Shown here: one piece after another, positions 34,524-45,090 of the stretch
Position numbering within the stretch: the stretch's first letter is position 1
Layout of the letters: every line of letters starts with the position of its first letter
Assembly (NCBI RefSeq): GCF_020883455.1
Contig: NZ_CP086615.1
Location: 1,240,001-1,304,000, forward strand
Length of the DNA stretch: 64,000 nucleotides
Reading direction: 5' to 3'
Source of the DNA: Spiribacter halobius
GTDB taxonomy: Bacteria > Pseudomonadota > Gammaproteobacteria > Nitrococcales > Nitrococcaceae
The notes under the pieces: model-generated
Told to the model about the DNA's origin: nothing
What the model saw: the letters and a program-made list of their open reading frames with translations, nothing else
The model's database searches: none
Position numbers and translations under genes: made by a program

Positions 34524-36116
34524 ATGGCGGCTCCCAGCCACGAAGTCGGGCATGACCACAGGCGCCATGCGCTGCCTCGTCCCGGCGCGGGTGCCGGGAT
34601 GGGCTATCGCTATGGCCTGGCGCTCGCCACGGTGCTGCTGTGCGTGCTGCTCGGGGCTCTGCTCGAGGCGGCGCTGCCGCTCCATCCCGCGAATCTCTCG
34701 CTGGTGTTCCTCACGGGCGTGCTCATCGTTGCCGCGCGTACGGGGCTTGCCCCGGCACTGCTGACGGCGGTGCTTTGCTTTCTCGCCTACAACTTCTTCT
34801 TCACCGAGCCGCGGGCCACGTTCAAGATCTATCACGCTGATGACGTGGTCATGGTGTTCCTTTTTCTGCTGGTGGCCCTGATTGGCGGGGATCTGGCCCA
34901 CCGGCTGCGTATCCAGATGCTGGCGTTGCAGGCGGGCAGCGCGCGCAGCGCGGCTTTGCTGTCGCTCAGCCAGCGGCTTGCCGAGGCTCCGCATGAACAG
35001 GCGGTATGCGAGGTCGCCGCCGAGGAGATGGCGGGCCTGGCTGGCGCCTCGGCGGTGGTCTTCACCGGGGATGCGCGAGAAGAGCTGCACCTGGTAGCGT
35101 TCGCCCCGGAAGACCGATATCCCCCGGAGGTGCTTCGTGAAGCTGCGTATGCGGCAGCGCGCACAGGAGCACCGCAGGCCGTGCCGACGCAGCATGGAAG
35201 TGAGGCGGGCTGGCGTGTGATCCCGCTCGCCGTCGACGGCTTGGTGCATGGCGTGCTGGCGATCGAGTCTACCGAGGCGCCGGAGGGGTACGAGGAGAGC
35301 GGGCGGATACTGGTAGAAGCGGCCGCCAACCAAGTCGCTTCGACCCTCGCGCGTGCCCGACTTGCCGCCGGGCTCGAAGCGGCGCGGGTGGCCGAAGGGG
35401 CGGAGCGCCTGCGGGCTTCACTCCTGGCATCGGTCTCCCACGACCTGCGCACGCCGCTTGCGTCCATCATCGGCTCGGCCAGCACGCTGCGGGAACTCGC
35501 GCCACGCCTGTCGGACGAGCATCGCCAGGAGCTGCTCGACGCGGTTCTAGGGGAGAGCCGGCGTCTGGACCGTTACATCGGCAACCTTCTCGAGATGACC
35601 CGCCTAGGCGATGGCGCCATGCGCCTGGAGCGGGACTGGAGCACGGTTGAGGACCTGGTCGGTGCGGCGCTGCGCCGCACTCGTGACGTGCTCGGAGAGA
35701 CTCCGGTGCGCCGCCGCATGCCGAAGGACCTTCCGCTGCTTTATGTCCACCCGGCGCTGATCGAACAGGCGCTGGTCAACGTAATCGAGAACGCAGCACG
35801 CTTCTCGCCGTGTGACGGGGTGATTGAGGTGAGCGCAAGGCGTATCGATGACCGCGTGCGGATCGAGATCACGGACGAAGGACCCGGTATCCCGTTGGAT
35901 CTGCGCGAGAGGGTTTTCGAGCGATTCTTCTCTAGCGGTGGAGATGCCGGCCACCAGGGAACGGGGCTCGGTCTCGCCATTGCGCGGGGGATGGTGCTAG
36001 CGCATGGCGGGGGTATCGAGATGCGTGATGGACCTGATGGGCGTGGAACCACAGCGGTTATCGAGCTGCCGGTGCCCAAGCATTCCGGGCATCCGCCCGT
36101 GGAGATGGATTCGTGA
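34524..36116 (+). CDS. kdpD: KdpD-like sensor histidine kinase lacking the N-terminal KdpD/Usp domains
   Basis: 530 aa, about 370 shorter than full KdpD. It has the KdpD membrane module (about residues 27-125, with TAVLCFLAYNFFFTEPRATF), a GAF-like domain (about 135-290), the dimerisation helix with SHDLRTPLASIIGSAS, and an ATPase domain with NVIENAARFSP, DEGPGIP and GTGLGLAIARG. The cytosolic KdpD and universal-stress domains that bind K+ and c-di-AMP are absent. It overlaps the response regulator gene (GTGA) and is divergent from trkH, implying control of Trk rather than Kdp. GGAGG lies 11 bp before the ATG. Confidence 0.85.
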   Translation: MAAPSHEVGHDHRRHALPRPGAGAGMGYRYGLALATVLLCVLLGALLEAALPLHPANLSLVFLTGVLIVAARTGLAPALLTAVLCFLAYNFFFTEPRATFKIYHADDVVMVFLFLLVALIGGDLAHRLRIQMLALQAGSARSAALLSLSQRLAEAPHEQAVCEVAAEEMAGLAGASAVVFTGDAREELHLVAFAPEDRYPPEVLREAAYAAARTGAPQAVPTQHGSEAGWRVIPLAVDGLVHGVLAIESTEAPEGYEESGRILVEAAANQVASTLARARLAAGLEAARVAEGAERLRASLLASVSHDLRTPLASIIGSASTLRELAPRLSDEHRQELLDAVLGESRRLDRYIGNLLEMTRLGDGAMRLERDWSTVEDLVGAALRRTRDVLGETPVRRRMPKDLPLLYVHPALIEQALVNVIENAARFSPCDGVIEVSARRIDDRVRIEITDEGPGIPLDLRERVFERFFSSGGDAGHQGTGLGLAIARGMVLAHGGGIEMRDGPDGRGTTAVIELPVPKHSGHPPVEMDS

Positions 36117-36883
36117 GCGGGGCGGGCTCGGCCGCGGCACCTCGGATACTGGTCATCGACGACGAGATCCAGATCCGTCGATTCCTGCGCATCAGCCTGG
36201 CCAGCGAGGGCTATGAGGTGCTGGAAGCATCCAGTGGTGAGCGTGGGATCGAGCTTGCCGCTACCGGCCTGCCGGCGCTCGTGATCCTCGATCTCGGTTT
36301 GCCCGGGCAGGACGGCCAGGAGGTTCTTAGCGCGATCCGGCGGGAGGCGGCTACGCCGGTACTGGTGCTGTCAGTGCGCGGCGGCGAGCGGGACAAGGTT
36401 CGGGCGCTCGATGCCGGCGCCAATGACTACGTCACCAAGCCGTTTGGTCTGGAGGAATTCCTTGCACGGGTGCGCAATCTCTTGCGCGTCCCGCAATGGC
36501 AGATTCCAGGCGATGGCGTCTACGACGATGGTCAGTTGCGGATCGACCTGCAGCGGCGGCGCGTCACTGCTCAGGGGGTGTCGGCGCGGCTGACGGCAAA
36601 GGAATACGAGGTGCTTCGACGCTTGATGGCGCAACCGGATCAGGTCGTGACCCAGGGGCATCTGCTGCGAGAGATCTGGGGGCCGACCCACGGCCGGGAT
36701 ACCCACTATCTGCGGATCATCGTGGGACGACTGCGCCAGAAGCTCGGTGATGATCCGACCGAGCCACGCTATATCCACACCGAACCGGGGGTCGGCTATC
36801 GGCTTGCCTTCTCTCTCCAGGGAATTTCCGTTCCGACGGCGACTCTGACGTCCGATCACGGGGGTACCACATCGAAGGAATAG
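36113..36883 (+). CDS. kdpE: KdpE-like OmpR-family response regulator
   Basis: 256 aa. Receiver domain with acidic pocket VIDDE, phosphoacceptor DLGLPG aspartate, and YVTKPF lysine. The C-terminal winged helix includes LTAKEYEVLRRLMAQPDQVVTQGHLLREIWG and HYLRIIVGRLRQKL, close to KdpE. The start is a GTG overlapping the kinase stop. It probably binds in the 155-bp trkH/kdpD gap, where AATCT-CCGTAA-AGATT forms a short inverted repeat. An unusual 20-residue tail follows the usual KdpE end. From 36884 to 37383 I see no gene; a GCGTTAGGCC near 36990 is the only feature noted. Confidence 0.9.
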   Translation: MSGAGSAAAPRILVIDDEIQIRRFLRISLASEGYEVLEASSGERGIELAATGLPALVILDLGLPGQDGQEVLSAIRREAATPVLVLSVRGGERDKVRALDAGANDYVTKPFGLEEFLARVRNLLRVPQWQIPGDGVYDDGQLRIDLQRRRVTAQGVSARLTAKEYEVLRRLMAQPDQVVTQGHLLREIWGPTHGRDTHYLRIIVGRLRQKLGDDPTEPRYIHTEPGVGYRLAFSLQGISVPTATLTSDHGGTTSKE

Positions 36884-37383
36884 GCACCTCGAAATCCGGC
36901 GAGCCGACAGTAACGGGACACCACCTGCACCATACAGCGACCAAAGGGAGTGGCTGCGCCATTGACGCCCACTTCCTGGATTGATCGAGAGGCCAGCGTT
37001 AGGCCGAGCAGTTGCGTGGAGTCCGATTGTGCATTCGAGCAGTGGACCTCACGCCGACCGACCGGTGCTGGCCGACGAACAGAACCGACCCGGAACATGC
37101 CGGTCGGGGCGCACAACGAGCTTACCAAGTCTCCATATGCCGGGCTGATCGCCGTCATCGACTACAAGCCGGCCAAAGACACGCGCCGAAGCCAACCGGC
37201 GACGGATACGAGGTAGCAGGTCTCGTGGCTCTCGAGAGTTTGGCCTGGTGGACTAGGGGACCGGCTCTGATCGCTGCGTCGACTCGGCACCGCCGTCCAC
37301 CTGGCACTCAGGGAAGCCGGGGACACTGATGGGAGCTACCCGCCGCCGCAACGGGTGGCCGTCAGGCTCCTCTAACGGCGTTT

Positions 37384-37776
37384 CTATGCCGCACATTTCC
37401 TGTGACGGCTCGAGAGCATGTCCCAGATGGATACGCCGAATACCGCGGCGAGCCCTGCATAGAAGAACAGCTCGCTCATGGTGATTGCACCGATGAGGAT
37501 CAGCACAGGCCCGACGAGGCCAAGCGCCGAGCGGTGCCACTGCCGGTGTCTGAAGTACCCGAGAACATTGATCACCACCAGAAGCACCGCGATCGCCGGA
37601 ATGACGACGCTCACCAGGGCGCCCTCGAGCGGCCTGAGGAAGCCCAGGCCAACAGCGGCCCCAAATCCCGCCAGCGCCGGGAAACACACCGAACAACCCG
37701 CGCCGGCAAGCAACGTCGCCCCGAAACCGAACTTGTCACCCAGGCGTGTTGCAGCATCCAGTATGTTGTTTAACAT
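37384..37776 (-). CDS. merC: MerC-like mercury transport protein
   Basis: 130 aa with four membrane segments. The cysteine motif GAGCSVCFPALAGFGAA lies in the first helix pair and is the Hg(II)-binding site of MerC-type importers. A C-terminal cysteine (RHRKCAA) is also present. It brings Hg(II) to the cytosol for MerA. It lies 30 bp after merA on the same strand and has a GGAG site. MerT and MerP are absent, so this would be the only Hg importer in the operon. Confidence 0.82.
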   Translation of the reverse strand: MLNNILDAATRLGDKFGFGATLLAGAGCSVCFPALAGFGAAVGLGFLRPLEGALVSVVIPAIAVLLVVINVLGYFRHRQWHRSALGLVGPVLILIGAITMSELFFYAGLAAVFGVSIWDMLSSRHRKCAA

Positions 37777-37806
37777 GGTAATTTACTCCGATCGTCACCG
37801 ATAAGC

Positions 37807-39874
<2,068 letters not shown>

Positions 39875-39943
39875 CGGTTATACGGGCGTAGTGTCGGCGG
39901 GCGGAGGGGCACGCTGAACAGTAGCGCTTCCGGCGCTACCTGA

Positions 39944-40420
39944 TTACGGTCCGATCTGGCGTTTTACGAGCCAGACCACCAGGGGCGGCAGAACCACCCA
40001 TTGCAGTACCGGCGAAAGTCCCGTGCCAATCACGGGAATGACCGGCATATTGGATGCATAGGTCCACCTCTCGGCCACCACTGTCGCGTGCCATTCGAAG
40101 GCAACGGTTGTCAGAACGCCGACCAGGACGAACACGGCGACATGGGCGAAGCGAGGTCGGAGGATCCAGCCGCGGGTTTTCCACACGAGCGCGACGATCC
40201 AGAAACCAGCCAGGGCAATCAGTGCATCCCCGCCAGCGGCCCGCGTGCAGAACACGATCGCATCCCAGTGATTCGCGGTGGGCATGTCCCGGAAGAATGG
40301 GACTTGCAGAAACTCCCACGGATAGTTGAGCAGAAAGGCAAAGAGGGCAACGTTCAGCTCGGGGACCTCGAGAAGGCCCCGGCCCTGGTCGGTGGCGTTT
40401 CGCCTGTGCCTGGCCGACAA
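39944..40420 (-). CDS. uncharacterised small integral membrane protein
   Basis: 158 aa from a TTG at 40420, preceded by GAGGTGAAGACG; the upstream frame extends through the APC permease gene and is not real. It has four to five membrane helices and aromatic motifs (LLNYPWEFLQVPFF near the N-terminus; VAFEWHATVVAERWTY; LSPVLQWVVLPPLVVWLV). It resembles conserved membrane proteins of unknown function. It starts 6 bp after the APC permease stop, so it is probably cotranscribed. The start codon is uncertain. Confidence 0.6.
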   Translation of the reverse strand: MSARHRRNATDQGRGLLEVPELNVALFAFLLNYPWEFLQVPFFRDMPTANHWDAIVFCTRAAGGDALIALAGFWIVALVWKTRGWILRPRFAHVAVFVLVGVLTTVAFEWHATVVAERWTYASNMPVIPVIGTGLSPVLQWVVLPPLVVWLVKRQIGP

Positions 40421-40425
40421 CGTCT

Positions 40426-41766
40426 TCACCTCGCCTGCGATTGCGCTGGGGCCGCGTCCTCTCGGGTCGCTCGCAGGAAGACGAACTCCGAGAGCAGAAT
40501 CGTCGCCATGACTGCCAACGCCACGAGCAGGACGAATGGATCGGTAGTGGCCTTCACCCAGACGAATCCTCCCAGCACGGCCAGGTCCAGGGCGATAGCG
40601 GTGACCACGATCCCCGGTTTCGCGCCGACGGCGTCTCGCAAGTGGCGCAACACGCCCCAGTGGATCGCGACGTCCATGATCAGATAGAAGATGATCCCCA
40701 GGGCCGCGATGCGGGTGAGATCGAAGAACGCGGTCAGGAACAGGCCCAGAACCACGGTATAAACAAGCGTATGCCGCTGGATCGTCCCGGGCATGTGGAA
40801 GTGGCGGTGTGGCACCAGCTTCATCTGGGTGAGCATCGCGAGCATGCGGGAGACTGCGAAGATGCTCGCGATGATGCCGCCTGCGGTGGCCAGAATAGCC
40901 AGGATCACCGTGAACCACACCGCGTACTCTCCAAGCGCCGGACGGGCCGCGGCCGCCAATGAATAGTTCCGCGTTGCGATGATCTCTTCGAGGGTCAGAT
41001 TGCTCGCAACGGCGAAGCCGACCAGTGCGTAGATGACCACGCACAGCGCGATGGAGATGGTGATGGCGCGACCGACGTTGCGGTGGGGATCCTTGAGCTC
41101 CGCGCCACTGTTGGTGATGGTGGTGAAGCCCTTGAAGGCGAGAATCCCCAGTGCCGTGGCGCCGAGGAAACCGGCAACCGAGCCCTCGCCATCGGCTGGC
41201 GTGAAGTCCACCTCCACCGTCTCGGCCACCAGCACACCGACGACGCCGAACACCACGATGCCGCCGATCTTGATGACGCCCAGAACCGAGGCGACGCCCT
41301 CGATCAGGCGGTTGGCCGATAGATTGACGAGGAAAGCCGTGAGCAGCAGCCCCACGCCGAGGGCGGAGACGAGCCAGCTCGCGTCATCGACATCGAATAG
41401 CTGGAGCGTGTAGGAGCCAAACGTCCGCGCCAGAAAGCTCTGGGCGATGACCATGGAGAAGTACATCAACAGGGCGTGGAACGCCGTCGGCAGGGTACGG
41501 CCGTAGGCCTTTTCCAGGTACATCGCGATGCCGCCCGCCGATGGATACGAGGCCGACATCCGGACATAGGAGTAGGCGCTGAAAGCGACGATCAGCGCTG
41601 CGGAGAGAAAGGCCAGCGGAAACCAGGTGCCCGTCATCTGCGCCATCTGCCCGGTCAGCGCGAAGATGCCGGCGCCGATCATCACACCGGTCCCCAGGGC
41701 CACTGCGCCGGCCAGGGAGAGGCTGTTGGCCCGATATTTCGGAGATCGGTCCTCGATTGACTCCAT
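40426..41766 (-). CDS. APC superfamily amino acid/cation permease
   Basis: 446 aa, about 12 membrane helices. The helix-1 break VMIGAGIFALTG and the SYPSAGGIAMYLEKAYG segment after helix 2 are classical APC-family substrate-binding features. It imports or exchanges an amino acid or related amine. It precedes the small membrane protein on the same strand and lies in the middle of the metal region, with no visible functional link. Substrate unknown. Confidence 0.85.
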   Translation of the reverse strand: MESIEDRSPKYRANSLSLAGAVALGTGVMIGAGIFALTGQMAQMTGTWFPLAFLSAALIVAFSAYSYVRMSASYPSAGGIAMYLEKAYGRTLPTAFHALLMYFSMVIAQSFLARTFGSYTLQLFDVDDASWLVSALGVGLLLTAFLVNLSANRLIEGVASVLGVIKIGGIVVFGVVGVLVAETVEVDFTPADGEGSVAGFLGATALGILAFKGFTTITNSGAELKDPHRNVGRAITISIALCVVIYALVGFAVASNLTLEEIIATRNYSLAAAARPALGEYAVWFTVILAILATAGGIIASIFAVSRMLAMLTQMKLVPHRHFHMPGTIQRHTLVYTVVLGLFLTAFFDLTRIAALGIIFYLIMDVAIHWGVLRHLRDAVGAKPGIVVTAIALDLAVLGGFVWVKATTDPFVLLVALAVMATILLSEFVFLRATREDAAPAQSQAR

Positions 41767-41932
41767 GCCGGAACCTCTGTCTGCGTTCGGGGCGGTCGCA
41801 GCCGGGAGACGTTCTATGGCGCAGACTCCCAGGTGATCCAGGCTGCGCGCGACTCGCTTGATGGTGCCCGATTTCGTCCATCGGGCCGCCCGCGGTCACG
41901 CGCGGAAGCCGGTATCGGGCTCGGCAGTAACT

Positions 41933-42367
41933 TCAGTACCGGTCGTATACGTCCGGGGCGTCGGTGTTGGCGCCCAGACGATAGATGGTGAATGGTTCCT
42001 GCTTCTCGCCGCCCATGCCCGGTGAGCCTGCCGGCATCCCGGGCAGGGAGATGCCGCGGATCATCGGGCGCTCGTTGACCAGACTCTCGATCACGGACGC
42101 GGGCACATGTCCGATCACGGTGTACGGGCCGACCCTGGTGAGATGGCAGCTCGCCAAGGCGCGCTCGACGCGGGCTTCCCGGAAGATGCGGTCCATGCTG
42201 TCGTGATCGATCGTCTCCACGTCGAAGCCGCTGGCTTGCAGATGCTCCGCATACGCATCGCAGCAGCTACAGGTGGGGGTCTTATGCACGGTAGCCGCGA
42301 CCGCTAGTGCGGCTCCGGGGAGCAGCAGTGCCGTGACCACGGCGAGTCGTCCAAGGTGGCGAATCAT
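41933..42367 (-). CDS. DUF411 periplasmic metal-binding protein
   Basis: 144 aa from ATG 42367, with AGAGG 8 bp upstream. Signal peptide MIRHLGRLAVVTALLLPGAALAVA is followed by the DUF411 motif KTPTCSCCDAYAEHLQASGFDVE. Later conserved features are CHLTRVGPYTVIGHVPA and the GISLPGMPAGSPGM tail rich in Met/Pro/Gly. DUF411 proteins accompany copper-resistance genes and probably bind Cu(I) in the periplasm. Here it neighbours a Met-rich CpxP-like protein and a copA remnant, consistent with a copper locus. Confidence 0.85.
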   Translation of the reverse strand: MIRHLGRLAVVTALLLPGAALAVAATVHKTPTCSCCDAYAEHLQASGFDVETIDHDSMDRIFREARVERALASCHLTRVGPYTVIGHVPASVIESLVNERPMIRGISLPGMPAGSPGMGGEKQEPFTIYRLGANTDAPDVYDRY

Positions 42368-42392
42368 TCGTTGAGCCTCTTGATAGGTCGGG

Positions 42393-42731
42393 TTAACGCG
42401 CCAGGTCCTCTCGGCGTTGCTGATACTCATCGCGGTCGATCTCGCCCTTCGCATAGCGCTCATCCAGGATCTCCCGCGCACTGCGGCCGCGCTCACGGTC
42501 GCGCGCGGGCGGAAGCGCGCTGCTGCCGCCCAGCCCGCGCGCCAGCAAGGCGATGAGTCCGATCACCGCGCCGAGGACGAGCGCCATCACCAGTCCGCCG
42601 AGGAGCATGTGTCCCCAGCCGAAATGCGAGTCCCACATGCCGTGCATCCCGTCGTAGCGTTGTGCTGCCGCTGGCAGCGCAGCAAGCAGCCCGGCCGGGA
42701 GCAGGGGTGCGGCGTGGCGCCGCTTCATCAT
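42393..42731 (-). CDS. SHOCT-domain small membrane protein
   Basis: 112 aa from the MM start at 42731. The N-terminal hydrophobic signal (LLPAGLLAALPAAAQ) is followed by a His/Met/Trp-rich stretch (YDGMHGMWDSHFGWGHM) that could bind copper, then one membrane helix, a linker and the C-terminal SHOCT motif (AREILDERYAKGEIDRDEYQQRREDL). Such proteins are common next to copper-resistance genes; their role is unknown. It lies 25 bp before the DUF411 gene and likely shares its transcript. Confidence 0.75.
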   Translation of the reverse strand: MMKRRHAAPLLPAGLLAALPAAAQRYDGMHGMWDSHFGWGHMLLGGLVMALVLGAVIGLIALLARGLGGSSALPPARDRERGRSAREILDERYAKGEIDRDEYQQRREDLAR

Positions 42732-42806
42732 CGTCTGCCTCCCCGTCGGTCGGTGGGCTGAGCGCGGTCGCACGCCGCGCTCAGTCGACTGTCACACGCG
42801 AAGGGG

Positions 42807-43487
42807 TTACCGGCTCTGCGAGCCATGTTGCCCCTGCTGCTGACCCATTGGGCTGCCATTGCCCGGCATGTTCTGGCTCCCGGGCATACCCCGGCCTCCC
42901 TGCCGATACTCGTGCATGCGCTGGCGCTGCTCTTCGGTGAGCATGTCCTGAATGGCGTTCCGCATGCGGACCCGCTCGGCCATCATCTCGCCGCGAATAT
43001 CCGCCATGCGCCCGTGCAGTTCCCGGACGGCCTCGGGGTCGGGTCGCTGCTCGGCCATGAGGGCGTGCATTTCATCGCGCAGGTCCAGCATGTCGGCCAT
43101 GCGGGTGAGCTGTTCCCGGCGGAATTCACTGCGGCGCTCGCGCATCCGTTCCTGCTGCTCGTCCTCGAGCTCGAGGCCGGACATCATGCCCGCGCCGGGA
43201 CCCGATAGGCCCATGCCCATGCCGGGCATGCCCATACCGCCTCCCTGCATCATGCCCATGCCATGCTCGTGCATGTCCGGCATGCCGTAGTAGCCGCCCA
43301 TCATTGGGCCATAGCCGCCATGCATCATTGCGCCCACCATGGGGCAGTTCTCCATCATGCCCTGGCTCTGGGCGCCCCCGGGCATGCCGCCACCCATCAT
43401 GCCGTGGGCGCTGGCGGTCCCCACGGCACCCGCTGAGAGGAGCAGGGAGAGGCCGAGCGCTGCCTTGTACGTGCGATTGGCTATCAT
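42807..43487 (-). CDS. Met-rich CpxP/Spy-like periplasmic protein
   Basis: 226 aa with signal peptide (MIANRTYKAALGLSLLLSAGAVGTASA). The first half is extremely rich in Met, Gly and His (GMMGGGMPGG, MMHGGYGPMMGGYYGMPDM), a typical Cu(I)-binding pattern. The second half is helical with LTRMADMLDLRDEMHALMAEQRPDPEAVRELH and LTEEQRQRMHEYRQ, the LTxxQ motif of CpxP/Spy/ZraP chaperones. It probably buffers copper and protects periplasmic proteins. It is first in the group with the SHOCT and DUF411 genes. Confidence 0.78.
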   Translation of the reverse strand: MIANRTYKAALGLSLLLSAGAVGTASAHGMMGGGMPGGAQSQGMMENCPMVGAMMHGGYGPMMGGYYGMPDMHEHGMGMMQGGGMGMPGMGMGLSGPGAGMMSGLELEDEQQERMRERRSEFRREQLTRMADMLDLRDEMHALMAEQRPDPEAVRELHGRMADIRGEMMAERVRMRNAIQDMLTEEQRQRMHEYRQGGRGMPGSQNMPGNGSPMGQQQGQHGSQSR

Positions 43488-43631
43488 CGTGATATCTCCT
43501 CAGTCGCGCGCTCCGGTCGGGTCAGAAGATCAGGCGGACAGGAGCGTGAGCACCTTTGATGCTAGTGGATGAATCCTCCGACGCCCTGACCGGGATCAAC
43601 CCGGCGGCCCTGCGGGCGTGCCGCCGAGCGG

Positions 43632-44159
43632 CTAGCCATTGATGAGGATCTCCCCGCGCATGCCGGCCTTGTAGTGGCCAGGCACGTTGCAGGCGAACTC
43701 GAGCTCATCGGCCTCCGCGAACTGCCAGACCAGCTCTTTCGTCTGCCCCGGCTCGAGCATTACGGCGTTGCGGTCGTCATGGCCGTGCGTGCCGCCCTCG
43801 GCCATCATCTGGCGCATTTTCTTCCGATGGGCGCGCTTGAGCAGCGCCGAGTTGCCGATGACCGACAGCGAGCTCGCTGTCATGGCGATGACGCCGATCA
43901 TGGGATGCAGTAAGCCGATGGCCGCAATGGAGATGGCGGCGACGTTGTAGCCCCATGCCCAGAAGAGATTCTGGACAATCTTGCGGAAGGTCAGCCGCGA
44001 GAGATTGACCGCCTCCACCACCTTCGTGAGCTCGCCGCGGACCAGGGTCACGTCGGCGGCCTCGATAGCGACGTCGGCCCCGGCCCCGATGGCGATGCCC
44101 ACGTTTGCCTGCTTCAGCACCTTGGTTCGCAGCACGGGCATGGGGTCAAGTCTTGACAT
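43632..44159 (-). pseudogene. copA: chimeric remnant: CopA P-type ATPase C-terminus joined to a cupredoxin C-terminus
   Basis: The frame encodes the last part of a Cu+-ATPase (ANVGIAIGAGADVAIEAADVTL, two final membrane helices, SSLSVIGNSALLKR). At AHRKKMRQMM it passes directly into the C-terminal part of a cupredoxin (MLEPGQTKELVWQF, FACNVPGHYKAGM, with the Cys-His-Met copper ligands). The ATPase core, with DKTGT and the CPC motif, is missing. The 5' end stops at a GGGGTCAAGTCTTGAC element. Both partners are known copper-resistance proteins, so a deletion probably fused them. The ATP-binding part being absent, it cannot transport. Confidence 0.8.
44140..44159. repeat. short element end related to the 1.64-kb repeat start
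   Basis: ATGGGGTCAAGTCTTGACAT resembles the GATGGGGTCGCGTCTTGACAT that begins each copy of the larger repeat, and contains the palindrome GTCAAG-T-CTTGAC. It marks the truncated end of the copA remnant and lies about 70 bp before copy 3. It looks like a mobile-element end. Confidence 0.55.
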
Positions 44160-44601
44160 GAGAGCCCTCTCGAATGCGGTGAGCTAAAGGCTTGAGTCAA
44201 GAAGAGAAGATGATGGGGTCGCGTCTTGACATATGACATCAGCGCGAATGTGGAGGCGGAGGCCGAGCGAGTTCAGACGGTTCGGTCGACTCGATCACGT
44301 TGTGGCCGCTATTGGCCGGGCGGCGTCGCCCGGGTGGTGCAGCCGGAGGGGAGATCCTACAGGTTAGGGGGAGAGGCGGGAGATGGCGAGTTTGGGGCCG
44401 TCTGTGGGCGCGCCCTCGCGCTCTTGGGCTGGCTGGGTCGGACGCCGGCATGGGTGGCTTCTCGGAGGCGCTCTGTGGTCGAGCGCACTGGAGCACTGGC
44501 TACCGCGGTCGCTCGCCCCGGCGCGGAACCGGGCGCGCCCGCGGGGGCTACACTGAGCGGCGGTGGAGTGCGTTCCCGCGCCGGGGGGGGAGGGAGTCAG
44601 G

Positions 44602-45018
44602 ATGCAGCCGAGAATCAGCATGATTACCCTCGGCGTCAGGGACCTGGAAGCATCGGTCCGGTTCTACGAGCACGGGCTTGGGCTGCCGAGGATGGACTCA
44701 CCGCCGGAAGTGGCCTTCTTCACGCTGAACGGCAGCTGGCTGGCGCTCTACGGCCGCGAGGCGCTGGCGGAGGATGCGGGGATCGCGCCGGAGGGCAGCG
44801 GCTTTGCCGGCATTGCAATCGCTCACAACGTGAAGTCCGAGGCGGCGGTGGACGAGGTCATAGAGCAGGCCGCCGCGGCCGGCGCCAGGCTCGTGAGGGC
44901 GCCCCGAAAGGTCTTCTGGGGCGGCTACTCTGGCTACTTCGCCGATCCCGACGGCTACCTTTGGGAGGTCGCCCACAATCCCCTGTTCTGGATCGGGCCC
45001 AAGGACGAAGATGCGTGA
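44602..45018 (+). CDS. VOC family protein, copy 2
   Basis: 138 aa, same start and layout as the copy at 29019 (ISMITLGVRDLEASVRFYEH at the N-terminus, DPDGYLWEVAHNP at the C-terminus). A handful of replacements are visible: D to E after IAP, P to S in the NVK.EAAV segment, M to I before EQAAAAGA, and K to R in GA.LVRAP. All motifs are kept, so both copies look functional. It lies 72 bp before SDR copy 2. Confidence 0.82.
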   Translation: MQPRISMITLGVRDLEASVRFYEHGLGLPRMDSPPEVAFFTLNGSWLALYGREALAEDAGIAPEGSGFAGIAIAHNVKSEAAVDEVIEQAAAAGARLVRAPRKVFWGGYSGYFADPDGYLWEVAHNPLFWIGPKDEDA

Positions 45019-45090
45019 CGAGCAGGGACTCCGGCCCGGTCGCCGTCACTGGTCGATCTCCGGGGGAGCACCGTCATTGGAGCCGCAGTA

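Noticed and set aside
36884-37383. Possible extra cassette or attC site (GCGTTAGGCC near 36990)
   Set aside because: No complementary left arm was found and no gene lies beside it, so the short core alone is not enough.
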